Positions 1 through 8,888 of a stretch of DNA of 34,415 bases are shown here, one piece after another (within the stretch, counting starts at the first letter, position 1; each line of letters begins with the position of its first letter). The notes under the pieces are model-generated. The model saw only the letters and a list, made by a program, of their open reading frames with translations. It did no database searches and had not been told where the DNA came from. The DNA lies in contig CACWOQ010000020.1 in NCBI GenBank assembly GCA_902762505.1, forward strand, positions 1 to 34,415, given 5' to 3'. The DNA is from an uncultured Ruminococcus sp. Its GTDB lineage: Bacteria > Bacillota > Clostridia > Oscillospirales > CAG-272. The position numbers and the translations under genes are program-made.

Positions 1-2
1 CC

Positions 3-1271
3 ACCGCGACGCTCGACCCCGAAAACCGTTACATCTGCCACTTTCCCGAGGACAATACGATATGGAGCGTCAACTCCGCTTACGGCGGAAACGTTCTGCT
101 CGGCAAAAAGTGCTTTGCTCTGCGCATAGCCTCGTACCTCGGCAGAAAAGAGGGCTGGATGGCTGAGCATATGCTCATACTCGGACTCCAGTCGCCCGAC
201 GGAGTTATCAGATACGTTGCCGCGGCTTTCCCGTCCGCCTGCGGAAAAACGAACCTCGCAATGCTCGTTCCTCCGGAATATTACAGAAAAAGAGGATATA
301 AGATCTGGTGCGTCGGCGACGATATCGCCTGGCTGCGCATAGGTCCCGACGGAAGGCTCTGGGCGATAAACCCCGAAAACGGCTTCTTCGGCGTTGCCCC
401 CGGCACGAACGAGCACAGCAACCCGAACGCTCTTGCCGCCACGAAACGCGACACTATCTTCACGAACGTCTGCCACAACCTCGACAACAACACCGTATGG
501 TGGGAGGGGCTTGACGACAATCCCCCGAAGAACGCGATCAACTGGCGCGGCGAGCCGTGGGATTACAGAAAATACGACAAGAACGACAAGATAAATACCT
601 CCGGCGCTCATCCGAATTCGCGCTTCACGGCGGTCGCAAAGAACTGCCCGTGCGTCTCGCCCGAGTTTGACAATCCGGACGGCGTGCCGATATCCGCGAT
701 AATCTTCGGCGGCCGCCGCGCGAAGACCGCTCCGCTCGTATATCAGTCCTTTGACTGGCAGCACGGAACGTTCGTCGGCTCGATCATGGCTTCCGAGACG
801 ACTGCCGCCGCCGCAGGAGCGATAGGCGTAGTCCGCCGCGACCCGATGGCTATGCGTCCGTTCGTCGGATACGATATGGGCGATTATTGGGCTCACTGGC
901 TCGAGATGGGCAAAAAGATACCGAACGCGCCGAAGATATTCCACGTCAACTGGTTCCGAACCGACGACGAAGGTCACTTCGTATGGCCCGGCTTCGGTGA
1001 AAACATGAGAGTCCTTATGTGGATCCTCGCACGCTGCGAGGGCAAGGCGGACGCCGATAAGACGGCGATCGGATACATCCCCAAGCCCGAGGATATAAAC
1101 CTCGAAGGCATCGACGTTTCAAAAGAAACGCTTGCCGATCTGCTTTCGATCGACCGCGGCTCATGGCTTGAAGACATCAAAAATATCAAGGAATTCTACG
1201 ATTTCGTAGGTCCGAGCGTGCCCGCGGAGCTGAGAGCAGAGCTTTCGGCGCTCGAAAACAGGCTCAAATAA
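3..1271 (+). CDS. pckG: Phosphoenolpyruvate carboxykinase (GTP), 3' part
   Basis: Partial gene: the reading frame is open from the window edge, so the first ATG at 159 is internal and the true start lies upstream. About 422 residues are visible; GTP-type enzymes have around 600, so roughly the N-terminal 180 are missing. The enzyme interconverts oxaloacetate + GTP and PEP + CO2 + GDP in the cytoplasm (gluconeogenesis, or CO2-fixing in fermenters). Seen in the sequence: SAYGGNVLLGKKCFALR near the edge, the kinase P-loop FPSACGKTN with its mobile-loop Cys (bases 228-254), the metal-binding VGDDIAWLR, and GVAPGTN. These are hallmarks of the GTP-dependent family and are absent from the ATP-type enzyme that many Bacillota carry. 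It ends in a shared terminator facing the transglutaminase gene. Confidence 0.97.
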   Translation, partial: TATLDPENRYICHFPEDNTIWSVNSAYGGNVLLGKKCFALRIASYLGRKEGWMAEHMLILGLQSPDGVIRYVAAAFPSACGKTNLAMLVPPEYYRKRGYKIWCVGDDIAWLRIGPDGRLWAINPENGFFGVAPGTNEHSNPNALAATKRDTIFTNVCHNLDNNTVWWEGLDDNPPKNAINWRGEPWDYRKYDKNDKINTSGAHPNSRFTAVAKNCPCVSPEFDNPDGVPISAIIFGGRRAKTAPLVYQSFDWQHGTFVGSIMASETTAAAAGAIGVVRRDPMAMRPFVGYDMGDYWAHWLEMGKKIPNAPKIFHVNWFRTDDEGHFVWPGFGENMRVLMWILARCEGKADADKTAIGYIPKPEDINLEGIDVSKETLADLLSIDRGSWLEDIKNIKEFYDFVGPSVPAELRAELSALENRLK

Positions 1272-1307
1272 AAAAAATATCGCGCCCGGCGGGCGCGATA
1301 TTTTTTT
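1271..1307. terminator. Bidirectional intrinsic terminator
   Basis: A near-perfect hairpin has arms at 1271-1287 and 1291-1307 around a GGC loop. The GC-rich core (ATATCGCGCCC) is flanked by an A-tract and a T-tract, so it can end transcription on both strands. It sits exactly between the convergent pckG and transglutaminase genes and overlaps both stop codons by one or two bases. Confidence 0.92.
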
Positions 1308-4300
1308 ATTCCGTTTCTTCCTTTCTGTATTCCGTCACTTTGAACGCGACGAATACAAGCGCGGCGGCAGCGGCCGATAAACTCACGGCGAACAACAGAT
1401 ACAGTACGGGATTCCGACCGCCGCCGCCCGGGGTGACGGTGACCGTCAGCTTCCGTTCCGCGGTGCCGAATTCGTACACGCCGTCGCCGTTAAGGTCGAC
1501 TCCGGTCATATACGCCTTAATATCCGCTTTGCCGGGCGATATGCCTATCAGGGTGTTCCCGTCGACGCGCGCTATCCTCGACGCGTTTTCCGCGTCGTAT
1601 CTGACGTCGATCCCGGTCAGTCCGCTGATCCATTCTATGCGCGACAGATCGACCTTGCCGTCAGCGGCGACGGTGACCTGCGCGTCAAGATCTTCGTAAT
1701 CCCCCTCGGTGACGGTGATAGTCCCGGGGTAGAAATCTATGATGTATTCGTCCGTCACGTCGGCGCCTTTTTCATCCGTCACGGTAAGCGTTCCGTATCC
1801 GTTCTTTACGGATCCGACGTAAAGCCCGGCAGCACCGCTTGAAAACACGAGCTTATGCCCGGGCTCAAGCTCTCCCGCGACGATCGTGCAGCCCTCGGCT
1901 GTCAGATACCTGCCGCTGAACTTCGCCGCCGCGTCCGCGGATCTGACAGCGATATACGTATACATCTTTCCGTTCTCACCGGTGACGCGTATCAGCCCTT
2001 CTTCGTGATCCTCCGGCGGCTCGCCCTCGGCGTACCTTACGTTTTCAAACTCAACGACGGTCACCTTCTGTGATACGATGACCTCCGCGTTCTGCCACAT
2101 TATCTCTCCGGTTTTTATTTTTCCGAGCTCGAATTCCTTTTTGAATTCTCTTTTATTCGACGCGGCGACTCCCGTGACGGCGCCGTTCTCATCCATCGTC
2201 ATCGTTCCGTCCGCCTCGTAATCGAGAACGATCCTGTCCACTCCGACGAGCGCCGCGATACCGGCGTCGGATATGGATTCGTATTCCGGCAGAGTTACCG
2301 TCTCACCGACGTACAGCCGTATCTCCGGCAGAACAACGTACACGGGATATACGGTCAGCGTCGCCGAAAAGATCTGATTCAGCACGTATTTATCCGTAAC
2401 GTCGTTTCCGTTTTCATCGAGCACAAAGGCTTTTTTCGCCCTTATCTGCACGCTTCCGGCGTACGTCAGCCCTTCCGCCTCATACTCGATCCTGTGACCG
2501 GGCAAAAGATTGCTTCCCGCTTCAAGCCTTACGCCGGCTGAGTACAGCGGCTCGCCGTCGTACGTCTTTTCCGCCGAGATCAGGCTGTAGTTTATTCTGT
2601 TATAAAACATCGCGGAGCCTTCGGCGGGGGGTCTGAACTCGGAGTTTTCTCCGCCCTGTGACAGGCGCGACGCCGTTACCTCGACCGGCACCCAGCCGAG
2701 GTTTTCAACGTATACCTCGGGCCAGGAATGCGCGTCCTTCGGGTAAAACCTCGTTTCATCCTTCTCCCGGGCGACGACGTAGTAACCCACGGTGAACCGC
2801 GCCGGTATGCCGAGCGCCCTGTATATGAGCGTGGCGGCTGACGCGAAGTGGGCGCATATGCCTTCTCTGCTTTTGTTCAGGAAGTACATTACGCGGTCGG
2901 CTCCTTCGGGCGCCGGATCGAACGCGCCGTCATACGTGGCGTACGAGCGCAAAAAGCTTGCAACGTCGGTTATTACGGTGGGAGAGGCGGCGTCTAAACC
3001 GTTTTTTTCAATGAACTTCAAAAGGTCTTTTTTTATGCTCTCCGGAACTTCAAGATAGTTTTCCCGGACGAAGACGTAATAATTGTCGTCCGCATAATTC
3101 AAGCTCCTGACGGCCGAGGAAAGAACGTTCTGCGTCGTCGGCATGGGGATGTGGCTGAATTTCCTCGTCGCCCCGGCTTTGTCCTCCGGTATCGCTATAT
3201 CCGTGACGGTATAGCTGCTCTTCAGAGGGCTTTTCGTATAATACGGAACGGGGAAAAGTCCGTCGTTCACGTTGTATTTGACGGTGATATCGTTTATCGC
3301 GTAGTAGGTCCGGCTGAGATTTTCGTACAGAAGATTGAGCGGATGAGTGCCCATTTTTTCCGCGTCCTCGTATATCGGGGATTCCGCCCAGCCGGTGCCG
3401 GTATATCCGCCGAAGCTGCGCAGACGGAGGTAGACGCCGCCTTCAAACGAGGAGCTTATCACGGTGCCGAGCACAGTGCTTTCGTCGTAATCCTGCTCAG
3501 ACCCCGGAACCCCGGCGCCCGCGGAGGGGCTGTTTTTTATGCCGCCGCCGACTCCGGACGAGCCGATACCGCTCGGCCCGTATTTTTCAGCCGCGATCTC
3601 CTCCGGCGTTCGCGGATCTTCCGGTCCGTCCGTGTCGTCGGACGTGCCGGGACCTGACGGTCCGGACGGTCCGGTCTGCGTATCGTCGGTCGAATCGTCC
3701 CCGCCGTGGCTGGGATCCTGCCGTCTGACTTCGTCGAGAAGCGCGGGATCGTATCTGTAGGATATGACGATCTCATATGAATCCGTTATGTCTCTTCCGT
3801 TCCGGTTCAAAACGCGGACGTGATCGTTTATATACGTTTCAAGCTCGTCGTTTCCGACTTCAAGCGGGATCTGCGACGGGAATTCGAGCGACTCGTCGGG
3901 CAGCAAGCCCGAATAGCTTTTTTCATAAGAATAAGGCTCCGGTAAGTTCTGCTCCGCCGCGCCCGCGGGACGGCTGTCCTCCTGCTCCGTACCGCATATC
4001 ACGGTAAACGAAGTCGAGACTCCGGGATTTCCCGTCACGTCAAACGCGACGTTTATTTTTCTCGGCGTCACGGTAAAGGTGCCGAATTCGTATTCTATAT
4101 CGTAATTCCGCGTTACGTTTGTGCCTTCCGTATCGTCAACGACAAGAGCCTTGAACGTGTTTTTGTATTCTCCCGCGTATCTTGCGCCGTAGAATTCGGT
4201 AAAAGTCACGCTGTGACCTTCAAGCGGCGCGCCGGATACAATCTGCGCGTTATCCGCTATGTGCGCCGTTCCGTCGTATTCCACGGTCTTGTCCTCGCTT

Positions 4301-5430
4301 TTGACGGCGAGCTTTATCTTGTTTATCCGGAGCTCTCCCGGATCGTATTGAAAATCGTAAAGATCTCTTACGTTTGCGCCGTTTTCATCCTTTACGTAAA
4401 ACTCGATGATATTCTTTACCTCGCCGGCGTCCGTTATCTTCGGCATCCCGAGCACGCCCGCTTCATGTCCCGGCAAAAGCTCTGATCCGTCAAGCTCGTA
4501 TTCACCGCACGAAAGCGGAAGTCTGTCGTACGCTTTTTCCGCTGAGCCGGTCTTGACGCGTATCACGCGGCGTTTTACTGTCAGTGTGCCGCGGCTGAAT
4601 CTGATCCTGTAAAGAGCCGTTCTGTCCTCGTCGCCGTGATAAACTCTCGCCGTCGCAGTATTTTTGACGGAACCGGGTTTTGTTATCGAGGCGTCAAAAA
4701 CAACGCGGAGCTCATCTCCCGGGGCAAGCGAGCCGTCCGCCGTGTACGAGTTGTCGTACAGGATTTCGCCGTCGTACGTTTTCTCCGCCGACGCGGTTGT
4801 GATGACGACGGTCCTCCGCAGGATGGTCACGCGGCAGAAGCCGAGCGTCAGATCGTAGCAGCCGGTCACGTCCTCTCCGTTTTCGTTTCTGATCACGACC
4901 GACGTGATCACGCCGTCTCCGCCTTTGAGTCTGTCGTAATCCACCTCCGCCGACTCGATCCGGTCGCCTTCGCGCAGATTGTCGCATGATACGTTTTTGA
5001 GGAAATCGCACTCGTCGCCGTATACCGTTTCGGTATCGTTCAGAAGGACGGAGGCGCGCCGTTTCATGACGGTCACCGCGGACTCCTGCTCTCTGACCGC
5101 GCCGAAGCCGTTCACCGTACGGGCGCGGACGGTGTATTCTCCCGCAAGATACGGTACGCCCTCTTTTTCTTTCGCGTCGCTTTCATAGCTGTAATCCACG
5201 CGGCTGAAAAGCGCCTTAGCGCCGATCTGCGGGGTGTCGCCGTAAACGTAGTTTTCACAGCTGAGCTTTTTTGTAAAGATCCCGGATACGAGCATGACGG
5301 CAAGCACGGTCAGTATCGCCGCCGCCGTGACTGCCGCGAGTTTTCCGCCGTGCTTTTTGATCCACGCCGATGAGGCGCGGAACCTTGATATATCGGATCT
5401 GACTTTTATAACGTATTCATCGTAAGTCAT
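1306..5430 (-). CDS. Membrane-anchored transglutaminase-like protein with YDG/MBG-type repeats
   Basis: 1374 residues, last gene of the five-gene AAA+/transglutaminase operon. Start supported by GGAGGG seven bases upstream, 15 bp after the previous stop. Order: short cytoplasmic N-terminus, transmembrane helix about 30-52, four to five extracellular beta repeats (about 55-560) marked by SAEKTYDGE or EYDGTAH and a closing GTLTV strand, a Gly/Ser/Pro/Asp linker (about 565-640), a transglutaminase core, further YDG repeats (from SAEKTYDGEPLYSAG), a DLNGDGVYEFG loop resembling a Ca-binding motif, and a C-terminal helix followed by YRKEETE. The putative triad is Cys859 (GICAHFASA), His901 (DAHSWPEVYV) and Glu917 (GWVPVEVT), where most relatives have Asp. 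Such domains act as cysteine proteases or cross-linkers; the substrate is unknown. Helices at both ends imply that the large central part lies outside the cell (inference). Confidence 0.9.
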   Translation of the reverse strand: MTYDEYVIKVRSDISRFRASSAWIKKHGGKLAAVTAAAILTVLAVMLVSGIFTKKLSCENYVYGDTPQIGAKALFSRVDYSYESDAKEKEGVPYLAGEYTVRARTVNGFGAVREQESAVTVMKRRASVLLNDTETVYGDECDFLKNVSCDNLREGDRIESAEVDYDRLKGGDGVITSVVIRNENGEDVTGCYDLTLGFCRVTILRRTVVITTASAEKTYDGEILYDNSYTADGSLAPGDELRVVFDASITKPGSVKNTATARVYHGDEDRTALYRIRFSRGTLTVKRRVIRVKTGSAEKAYDRLPLSCGEYELDGSELLPGHEAGVLGMPKITDAGEVKNIIEFYVKDENGANVRDLYDFQYDPGELRINKIKLAVKSEDKTVEYDGTAHIADNAQIVSGAPLEGHSVTFTEFYGARYAGEYKNTFKALVVDDTEGTNVTRNYDIEYEFGTFTVTPRKINVAFDVTGNPGVSTSFTVICGTEQEDSRPAGAAEQNLPEPYSYEKSYSGLLPDESLEFPSQIPLEVGNDELETYINDHVRVLNRNGRDITDSYEIVISYRYDPALLDEVRRQDPSHGGDDSTDDTQTGPSGPSGPGTSDDTDGPEDPRTPEEIAAEKYGPSGIGSSGVGGGIKNSPSAGAGVPGSEQDYDESTVLGTVISSSFEGGVYLRLRSFGGYTGTGWAESPIYEDAEKMGTHPLNLLYENLSRTYYAINDITVKYNVNDGLFPVPYYTKSPLKSSYTVTDIAIPEDKAGATRKFSHIPMPTTQNVLSSAVRSLNYADDNYYVFVRENYLEVPESIKKDLLKFIEKNGLDAASPTVITDVASFLRSYATYDGAFDPAPEGADRVMYFLNKSREGICAHFASAATLIYRALGIPARFTVGYYVVAREKDETRFYPKDAHSWPEVYVENLGWVPVEVTASRLSQGGENSEFRPPAEGSAMFYNRINYSLISAEKTYDGEPLYSAGVRLEAGSNLLPGHRIEYEAEGLTYAGSVQIRAKKAFVLDENGNDVTDKYVLNQIFSATLTVYPVYVVLPEIRLYVGETVTLPEYESISDAGIAALVGVDRIVLDYEADGTMTMDENGAVTGVAASNKREFKKEFELGKIKTGEIMWQNAEVIVSQKVTVVEFENVRYAEGEPPEDHEEGLIRVTGENGKMYTYIAVRSADAAAKFSGRYLTAEGCTIVAGELEPGHKLVFSSGAAGLYVGSVKNGYGTLTVTDEKGADVTDEYIIDFYPGTITVTEGDYEDLDAQVTVAADGKVDLSRIEWISGLTGIDVRYDAENASRIARVDGNTLIGISPGKADIKAYMTGVDLNGDGVYEFGTAERKLTVTVTPGGGGRNPVLYLLFAVSLSAAAAALVFVAFKVTEYRKEETE

Positions 5431-5445
5431 GCCGTACCCTCCGGA

Positions 5446-5979
5446 TCATTTTACGTTTGTCGTAAACGTTTTGCTCGCCTTGGCGCCGTACTCGTCCTCC
5501 CACGTGACAGTAAACGTCGCGGTATCGCTCCCGTTTGTCTGTCTTGAACCGGATATCGCGGTCCCGGACTTCGGCAAAAGCTCGAAGCTGTTGCATAAAA
5601 CGTAGCTTCCCACGGCGATCCCGTCCGTGTAAAGCGAACAGTTGACGCTCCTGATGACAGCGCGCTGCTCGCCCGTGTTTTCAAGCTTGAAATCGTACCT
5701 TACCGTACCGTTGCCGTAACGCAGCGAGCTTATACGCAGCTCGACTTCAGTTCTCACGCCTTCGTTGTAATCGTACTCAAAGCCGTCGACATTCGGCTTG
5801 TCCGGCTCGGTAAACGACGGTTCGTTCACGTGTACCGCGCCCTTCATCTGCGTGAACGCGCCGCAGTACGAGGCGAAAAACACGATGAGAAGCACCAGCG
5901 CCGACGATGCGGCAAAGCCGGCGAGCGGAAGTATGACGCGGTCCATCGCCGCTTTTTCGAAAATTCTGTCGTCTTTCAT
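5446..5979 (-). CDS. Small single-pass membrane protein of unknown family
   Basis: 177 residues, family not recognised. A short charged N-terminus is followed by one transmembrane helix (about 14-40, VILPLAGFAASSALVLLIVF), then a roughly 130-residue domain rich in alternating hydrophobic residues, probably an extracytoplasmic beta-sandwich. Its pattern (RYDFKLENTGEQRAVIRSVN, then FTVTWEDEYGAKASKTF at the end) resembles FxLYD- or DUF4352-like immunoglobulin-type folds, but this is weak. The ATG directly follows the TGA of the upstream AAA+ gene (TGAATG), and no separate strong ribosome site is visible, so translation is probably coupled. Position suggests an accessory subunit linking the membrane ATPase to the transglutaminase (inference). 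Confidence 0.8.
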   Translation of the reverse strand: MKDDRIFEKAAMDRVILPLAGFAASSALVLLIVFFASYCGAFTQMKGAVHVNEPSFTEPDKPNVDGFEYDYNEGVRTEVELRISSLRYGNGTVRYDFKLENTGEQRAVIRSVNCSLYTDGIAVGSYVLCNSFELLPKSGTAISGSRQTNGSDTATFTVTWEDEYGAKASKTFTTNVK

Positions 5980-7329
5980 TCAATTCACCGATCTGAATCT
6001 ATTGACGTATGCGAGGCTGAGCGAAGGGCTGTATTCCCCGAACGCTCCGTCAAGGAATCTTGCGATGCCGTCCGCCTCGGAGCGTACAAGCACCGGGTTC
6101 ACACCGTCGAGCTTGCGGAGCAGCTTGCGGCATATCAGTATGTCAGCGGCTTCGTCCTCGCCGCCTCCGCAGGAGACGAATACGGGAATGAATCTCTCCG
6201 CCTGTCTCATAACGCGGTTTCCGGCGGAGACGCCCAGGTGCTCCGAAAGATATTCGTCCGTCGCCGAAAGGATCCCCTTCACGCGCTCCGACGCGGGATG
6301 CTCACGCGCCGCCGCGTCGAACAGCTCGGTGAGCCTCGCGTACGATACGGGCGCTCTGCCGGCGCTCTCCGCCGGAAACGGCTTGCATCTTCCGTTCAGC
6401 TCTATTACGAACGCGCGGTCGTAGACCTTGTCGGATATCGCAAGAGTCGAGTCGTCGTTGTTGGCTGTTCCGACGAACCATACGTTGTCGGGAAGTTTCA
6501 GAGTCCCACCCTCGAACAGAGCCGGGTCGTTATCGCGGCTGTCGGCGGTGACGCGCAGTCGTCTGTCCGTTCCCTCCGGCAGCTCAAGCAGAGATAAAAA
6601 CTCCGCAAAATAATACTCTACGCGGGCGATATTCATTTCGTCGAGCACGACGGTGCATATATCGCCGCACATGTCAGCCTCGTAAAGCTTGCACAACAGC
6701 TCCGTTTCCGTGTAGCTGTCCGTGAATTCGTTGTAGTATCCGAGCAGATCCGATCTGTCCTTCCAGCCGGGCTGTACCGGCGTGACGGCTGCGTCGCGGC
6801 AGACGTATTTGCCGAACGCGAACGGAAGAGACGTCTTTCCCGTTCCGGAAATGCCCTGAAGGATGATCAGATGCGTTGCCGACATACCGGCGACAAAACT
6901 TCTTATGACCCGGGCGTCGTAATACAGCCCCATCTCAGCCGCCGCGTAATTGCGGAAGCCTTCGCAGAATTCGTATAATCCGATCCTGTCGTTATACGTG
7001 ACGGAGCCGGGCACGCCTTCACGGTCGAGCTTCATCAGGCGCGAGAACCTTTCGGTCACCGCGCGATTTTCATTTTTAAGCGCGCGTCCCGTCCTGACGT
7101 ACGATACGGCGAGTATCACGGCGAGCGCGACGCACGCGGCGTCCGTCAGGATCAGAGCGACGGCGGCAATCGCAACTGCGGGCTGCGGCATCATGAATAT
7201 CATGTTCCAGCCGTCCTCGATCTGCTCTGACCGGTAGTCCGCCAGGCTTATAAGCAGCATAACGCCGCACAGCGTAACGGTCAGCGCCGCGGCGCAGAGT
7301 ACGGAGATGACGACAGTGCTTTTCTTCAT
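5980..7329 (-). CDS. Membrane-anchored McrB-like AAA+ ATPase (second paralogue)
   Basis: 449 residues. Two N-terminal transmembrane helices (about 5-30 and 52-78) precede a single AAA_5/McrB-type ATPase domain. Walker A is GISGTGKTS with Lys165; Walker B is VVLDEMNIARVEYYF with Asp230-Glu231; the sensor-1 region VWFVGTANNDDSTL is followed by SDKVYDRAF. DEMNxARVEYYF and GTANxDDST are typical of the McrB branch, which in McrBC binds GTP; nucleotide preference cannot be read here. The same architecture recurs in the product of 8889-10157, with nearly identical blocks (ATPase core, CRKLLRKLDGVNPVLV against CKKVLRKLESQNPVYV), so the two are duplicates and may form a mixed ring. The start overlaps the previous stop by 4 bp (ATGA). 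Confidence 0.9.
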   Translation of the reverse strand: MKKSTVVISVLCAAALTVTLCGVMLLISLADYRSEQIEDGWNMIFMMPQPAVAIAAVALILTDAACVALAVILAVSYVRTGRALKNENRAVTERFSRLMKLDREGVPGSVTYNDRIGLYEFCEGFRNYAAAEMGLYYDARVIRSFVAGMSATHLIILQGISGTGKTSLPFAFGKYVCRDAAVTPVQPGWKDRSDLLGYYNEFTDSYTETELLCKLYEADMCGDICTVVLDEMNIARVEYYFAEFLSLLELPEGTDRRLRVTADSRDNDPALFEGGTLKLPDNVWFVGTANNDDSTLAISDKVYDRAFVIELNGRCKPFPAESAGRAPVSYARLTELFDAAAREHPASERVKGILSATDEYLSEHLGVSAGNRVMRQAERFIPVFVSCGGGEDEAADILICRKLLRKLDGVNPVLVRSEADGIARFLDGAFGEYSPSLSLAYVNRFRSVN

Positions 7330-8879
7330 TTTCCGTCACCGTCCTTCAAAGCTTTTTTCCATTCGCGTGATCTGATGCTTTTTTTCACCTTCGCCCATTG
7401 ACGTCTGTAATACTCCTCAAGAGCGAAATACTCGTCTTCAAGTCTTATAAACGCGTCCCTGTCCGTCACGTCGCCGGCGGGATCTCCGTCAGCGCCGATC
7501 AGCCCCTCGCCGCGAAGACGCGCGGCGAGAAGATCCGTTTCCTTCTTCATCGCTTCGCGCTCCGCCTGCATGGCAAGACGCTCTTTTCCGATCTTTTCGT
7601 CGGCCTTTTCCGCGTATTCACGCTCGGCGCGCGCCGTGTTTTCCCTGATCCGCTCCTCGCACGCTTTTACCGTGCTCTCAAGCTTGTCAGCCATCATATC
7701 GCGCTCCGCGGCGAGTCTGATCGTCCTTTGTCTTTCCTCTCTTTCGCTGCGGCGCAGCTCCGCTGTCTCTTCTTCCGCCTTTTCGCACGCTTCATACAGC
7801 GACGCGTTGGTCCGCTCGAGCAGAGCGGTATACTCGTCGTCCGTCATTTTGCCTGCAGCCTTTCTTTCACGGGCTTCCTCAGCCGACAGACGCAGTCTTC
7901 GGAGCGCCTCCGCGCGCCGTTTTTCGCATTCCTCATCGTACGCCGCCTCGCTTTCGTCCCAGCCGGAGAAAACGCCCTGATACGCGATAAAATACTGCAG
8001 AGCCGCCACGTCGGCAAGCGCGTTTTTCGTGCGCTCGTCTGCGTCCGAGTTGTTTTTCGCGTCGTCATTCAGCGTATAACCCGGTCCGCGGTATGAGTAA
8101 AGATAGCTGTACAGCTCATAAATGCGTGCGAAATGCACGTTGTTTTTGATTATGTTGGTACGGACGATCGGCGGATTGAGCTTCGGCGCCGCGGAGACAG
8201 CTTTCATCAGCGGACTCTGCAGGTATCCCGATATGCTGTTCATGACGTTTCTTATCCGCTCCGTCACGGCCTGCCCCGCCGCGTCCGCCGCGTCGCCCGA
8301 GCCGTTCGAGGTCTCGCTCAGTTCAAGCGCGTAATCAAGATCCTTCTTCTGATCCTTCACGGAGCCTCCCGCACGCAGCGACACTCCGGTCTCGGAATAC
8401 GCGCGTTTTATCCGGTCGTATCTCTGACCGACGAAATCGGCTGTAAAGGTCAGCGCAAGATACAAAAATCTGTTTTCATAAACGGCGAGATCGTCGTCGT
8501 TTGCGGTTATATATATTTCCTCAGGCGCAAGTCTTCCGTCGTCCGTGACGGATCTGATCAGATTGCTGTGGCGCGCCAGATGTGCGACGGAATCCTTGGA
8601 GGGACGCTTCGCACGGTCGATCCTGACGACCTCGCCGTCCTTTTTTATCAAGCTGCGCGACTGCTCTATCGCCGCTCTGAAATCCGCTTCCGCTTCCTCA
8701 CAGCGGCGAAGCCACTCTTCGTCGACGGAAACGTTTTTCCTCTCGCCGGAAAAGACCGTCCCGCCCGCGTCGAGCGCTTTTCTCACGTCCGACCGCACCG
8801 GATCGGATCCGAGCAGTCCGGACAGTTTTAATAATACTTCGTACAGCTGCGCCCGTCTGCTCGCTTCGCTTTCGTTCAT
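7326..8879 (-). CDS. DUF2357-like coiled-coil protein
   Basis: 517 residues, soluble. The N-terminal part (about 90-160) holds HLARHSNLIR and VYENRFLYLALTF (Glu135-Phe138). This ENRF block followed by helices, and the later TNIIKNNVHFARIYELY (about 241-257), resemble DUF2357, a McrC-related domain encoded beside McrB-like ATPases. Family DUF2357 proteins usually carry a PD-(D/E)XK nuclease after this; none is visible. Instead there is a long, highly charged coiled coil (about 312-455) and a basic C-terminus (RRQWAKVKKSIRSREWKK). Start chosen from GAGGTG six bases upstream, nine bases after the preceding stop. Lying between two AAA+ genes, it is the likely cytoplasmic partner or activator of the ATPases (inference). 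Domain assignment is moderate; plain coiled-coil protein is the safe reading. Confidence 0.82.
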   Translation of the reverse strand: MNESEASRRAQLYEVLLKLSGLLGSDPVRSDVRKALDAGGTVFSGERKNVSVDEEWLRRCEEAEADFRAAIEQSRSLIKKDGEVVRIDRAKRPSKDSVAHLARHSNLIRSVTDDGRLAPEEIYITANDDDLAVYENRFLYLALTFTADFVGQRYDRIKRAYSETGVSLRAGGSVKDQKKDLDYALELSETSNGSGDAADAAGQAVTERIRNVMNSISGYLQSPLMKAVSAAPKLNPPIVRTNIIKNNVHFARIYELYSYLYSYRGPGYTLNDDAKNNSDADERTKNALADVAALQYFIAYQGVFSGWDESEAAYDEECEKRRAEALRRLRLSAEEARERKAAGKMTDDEYTALLERTNASLYEACEKAEEETAELRRSEREERQRTIRLAAERDMMADKLESTVKACEERIRENTARAEREYAEKADEKIGKERLAMQAEREAMKKETDLLAARLRGEGLIGADGDPAGDVTDRDAFIRLEDEYFALEEYYRRQWAKVKKSIRSREWKKALKDGDGK

Positions 8880-8888
8880 AGGCTCACC

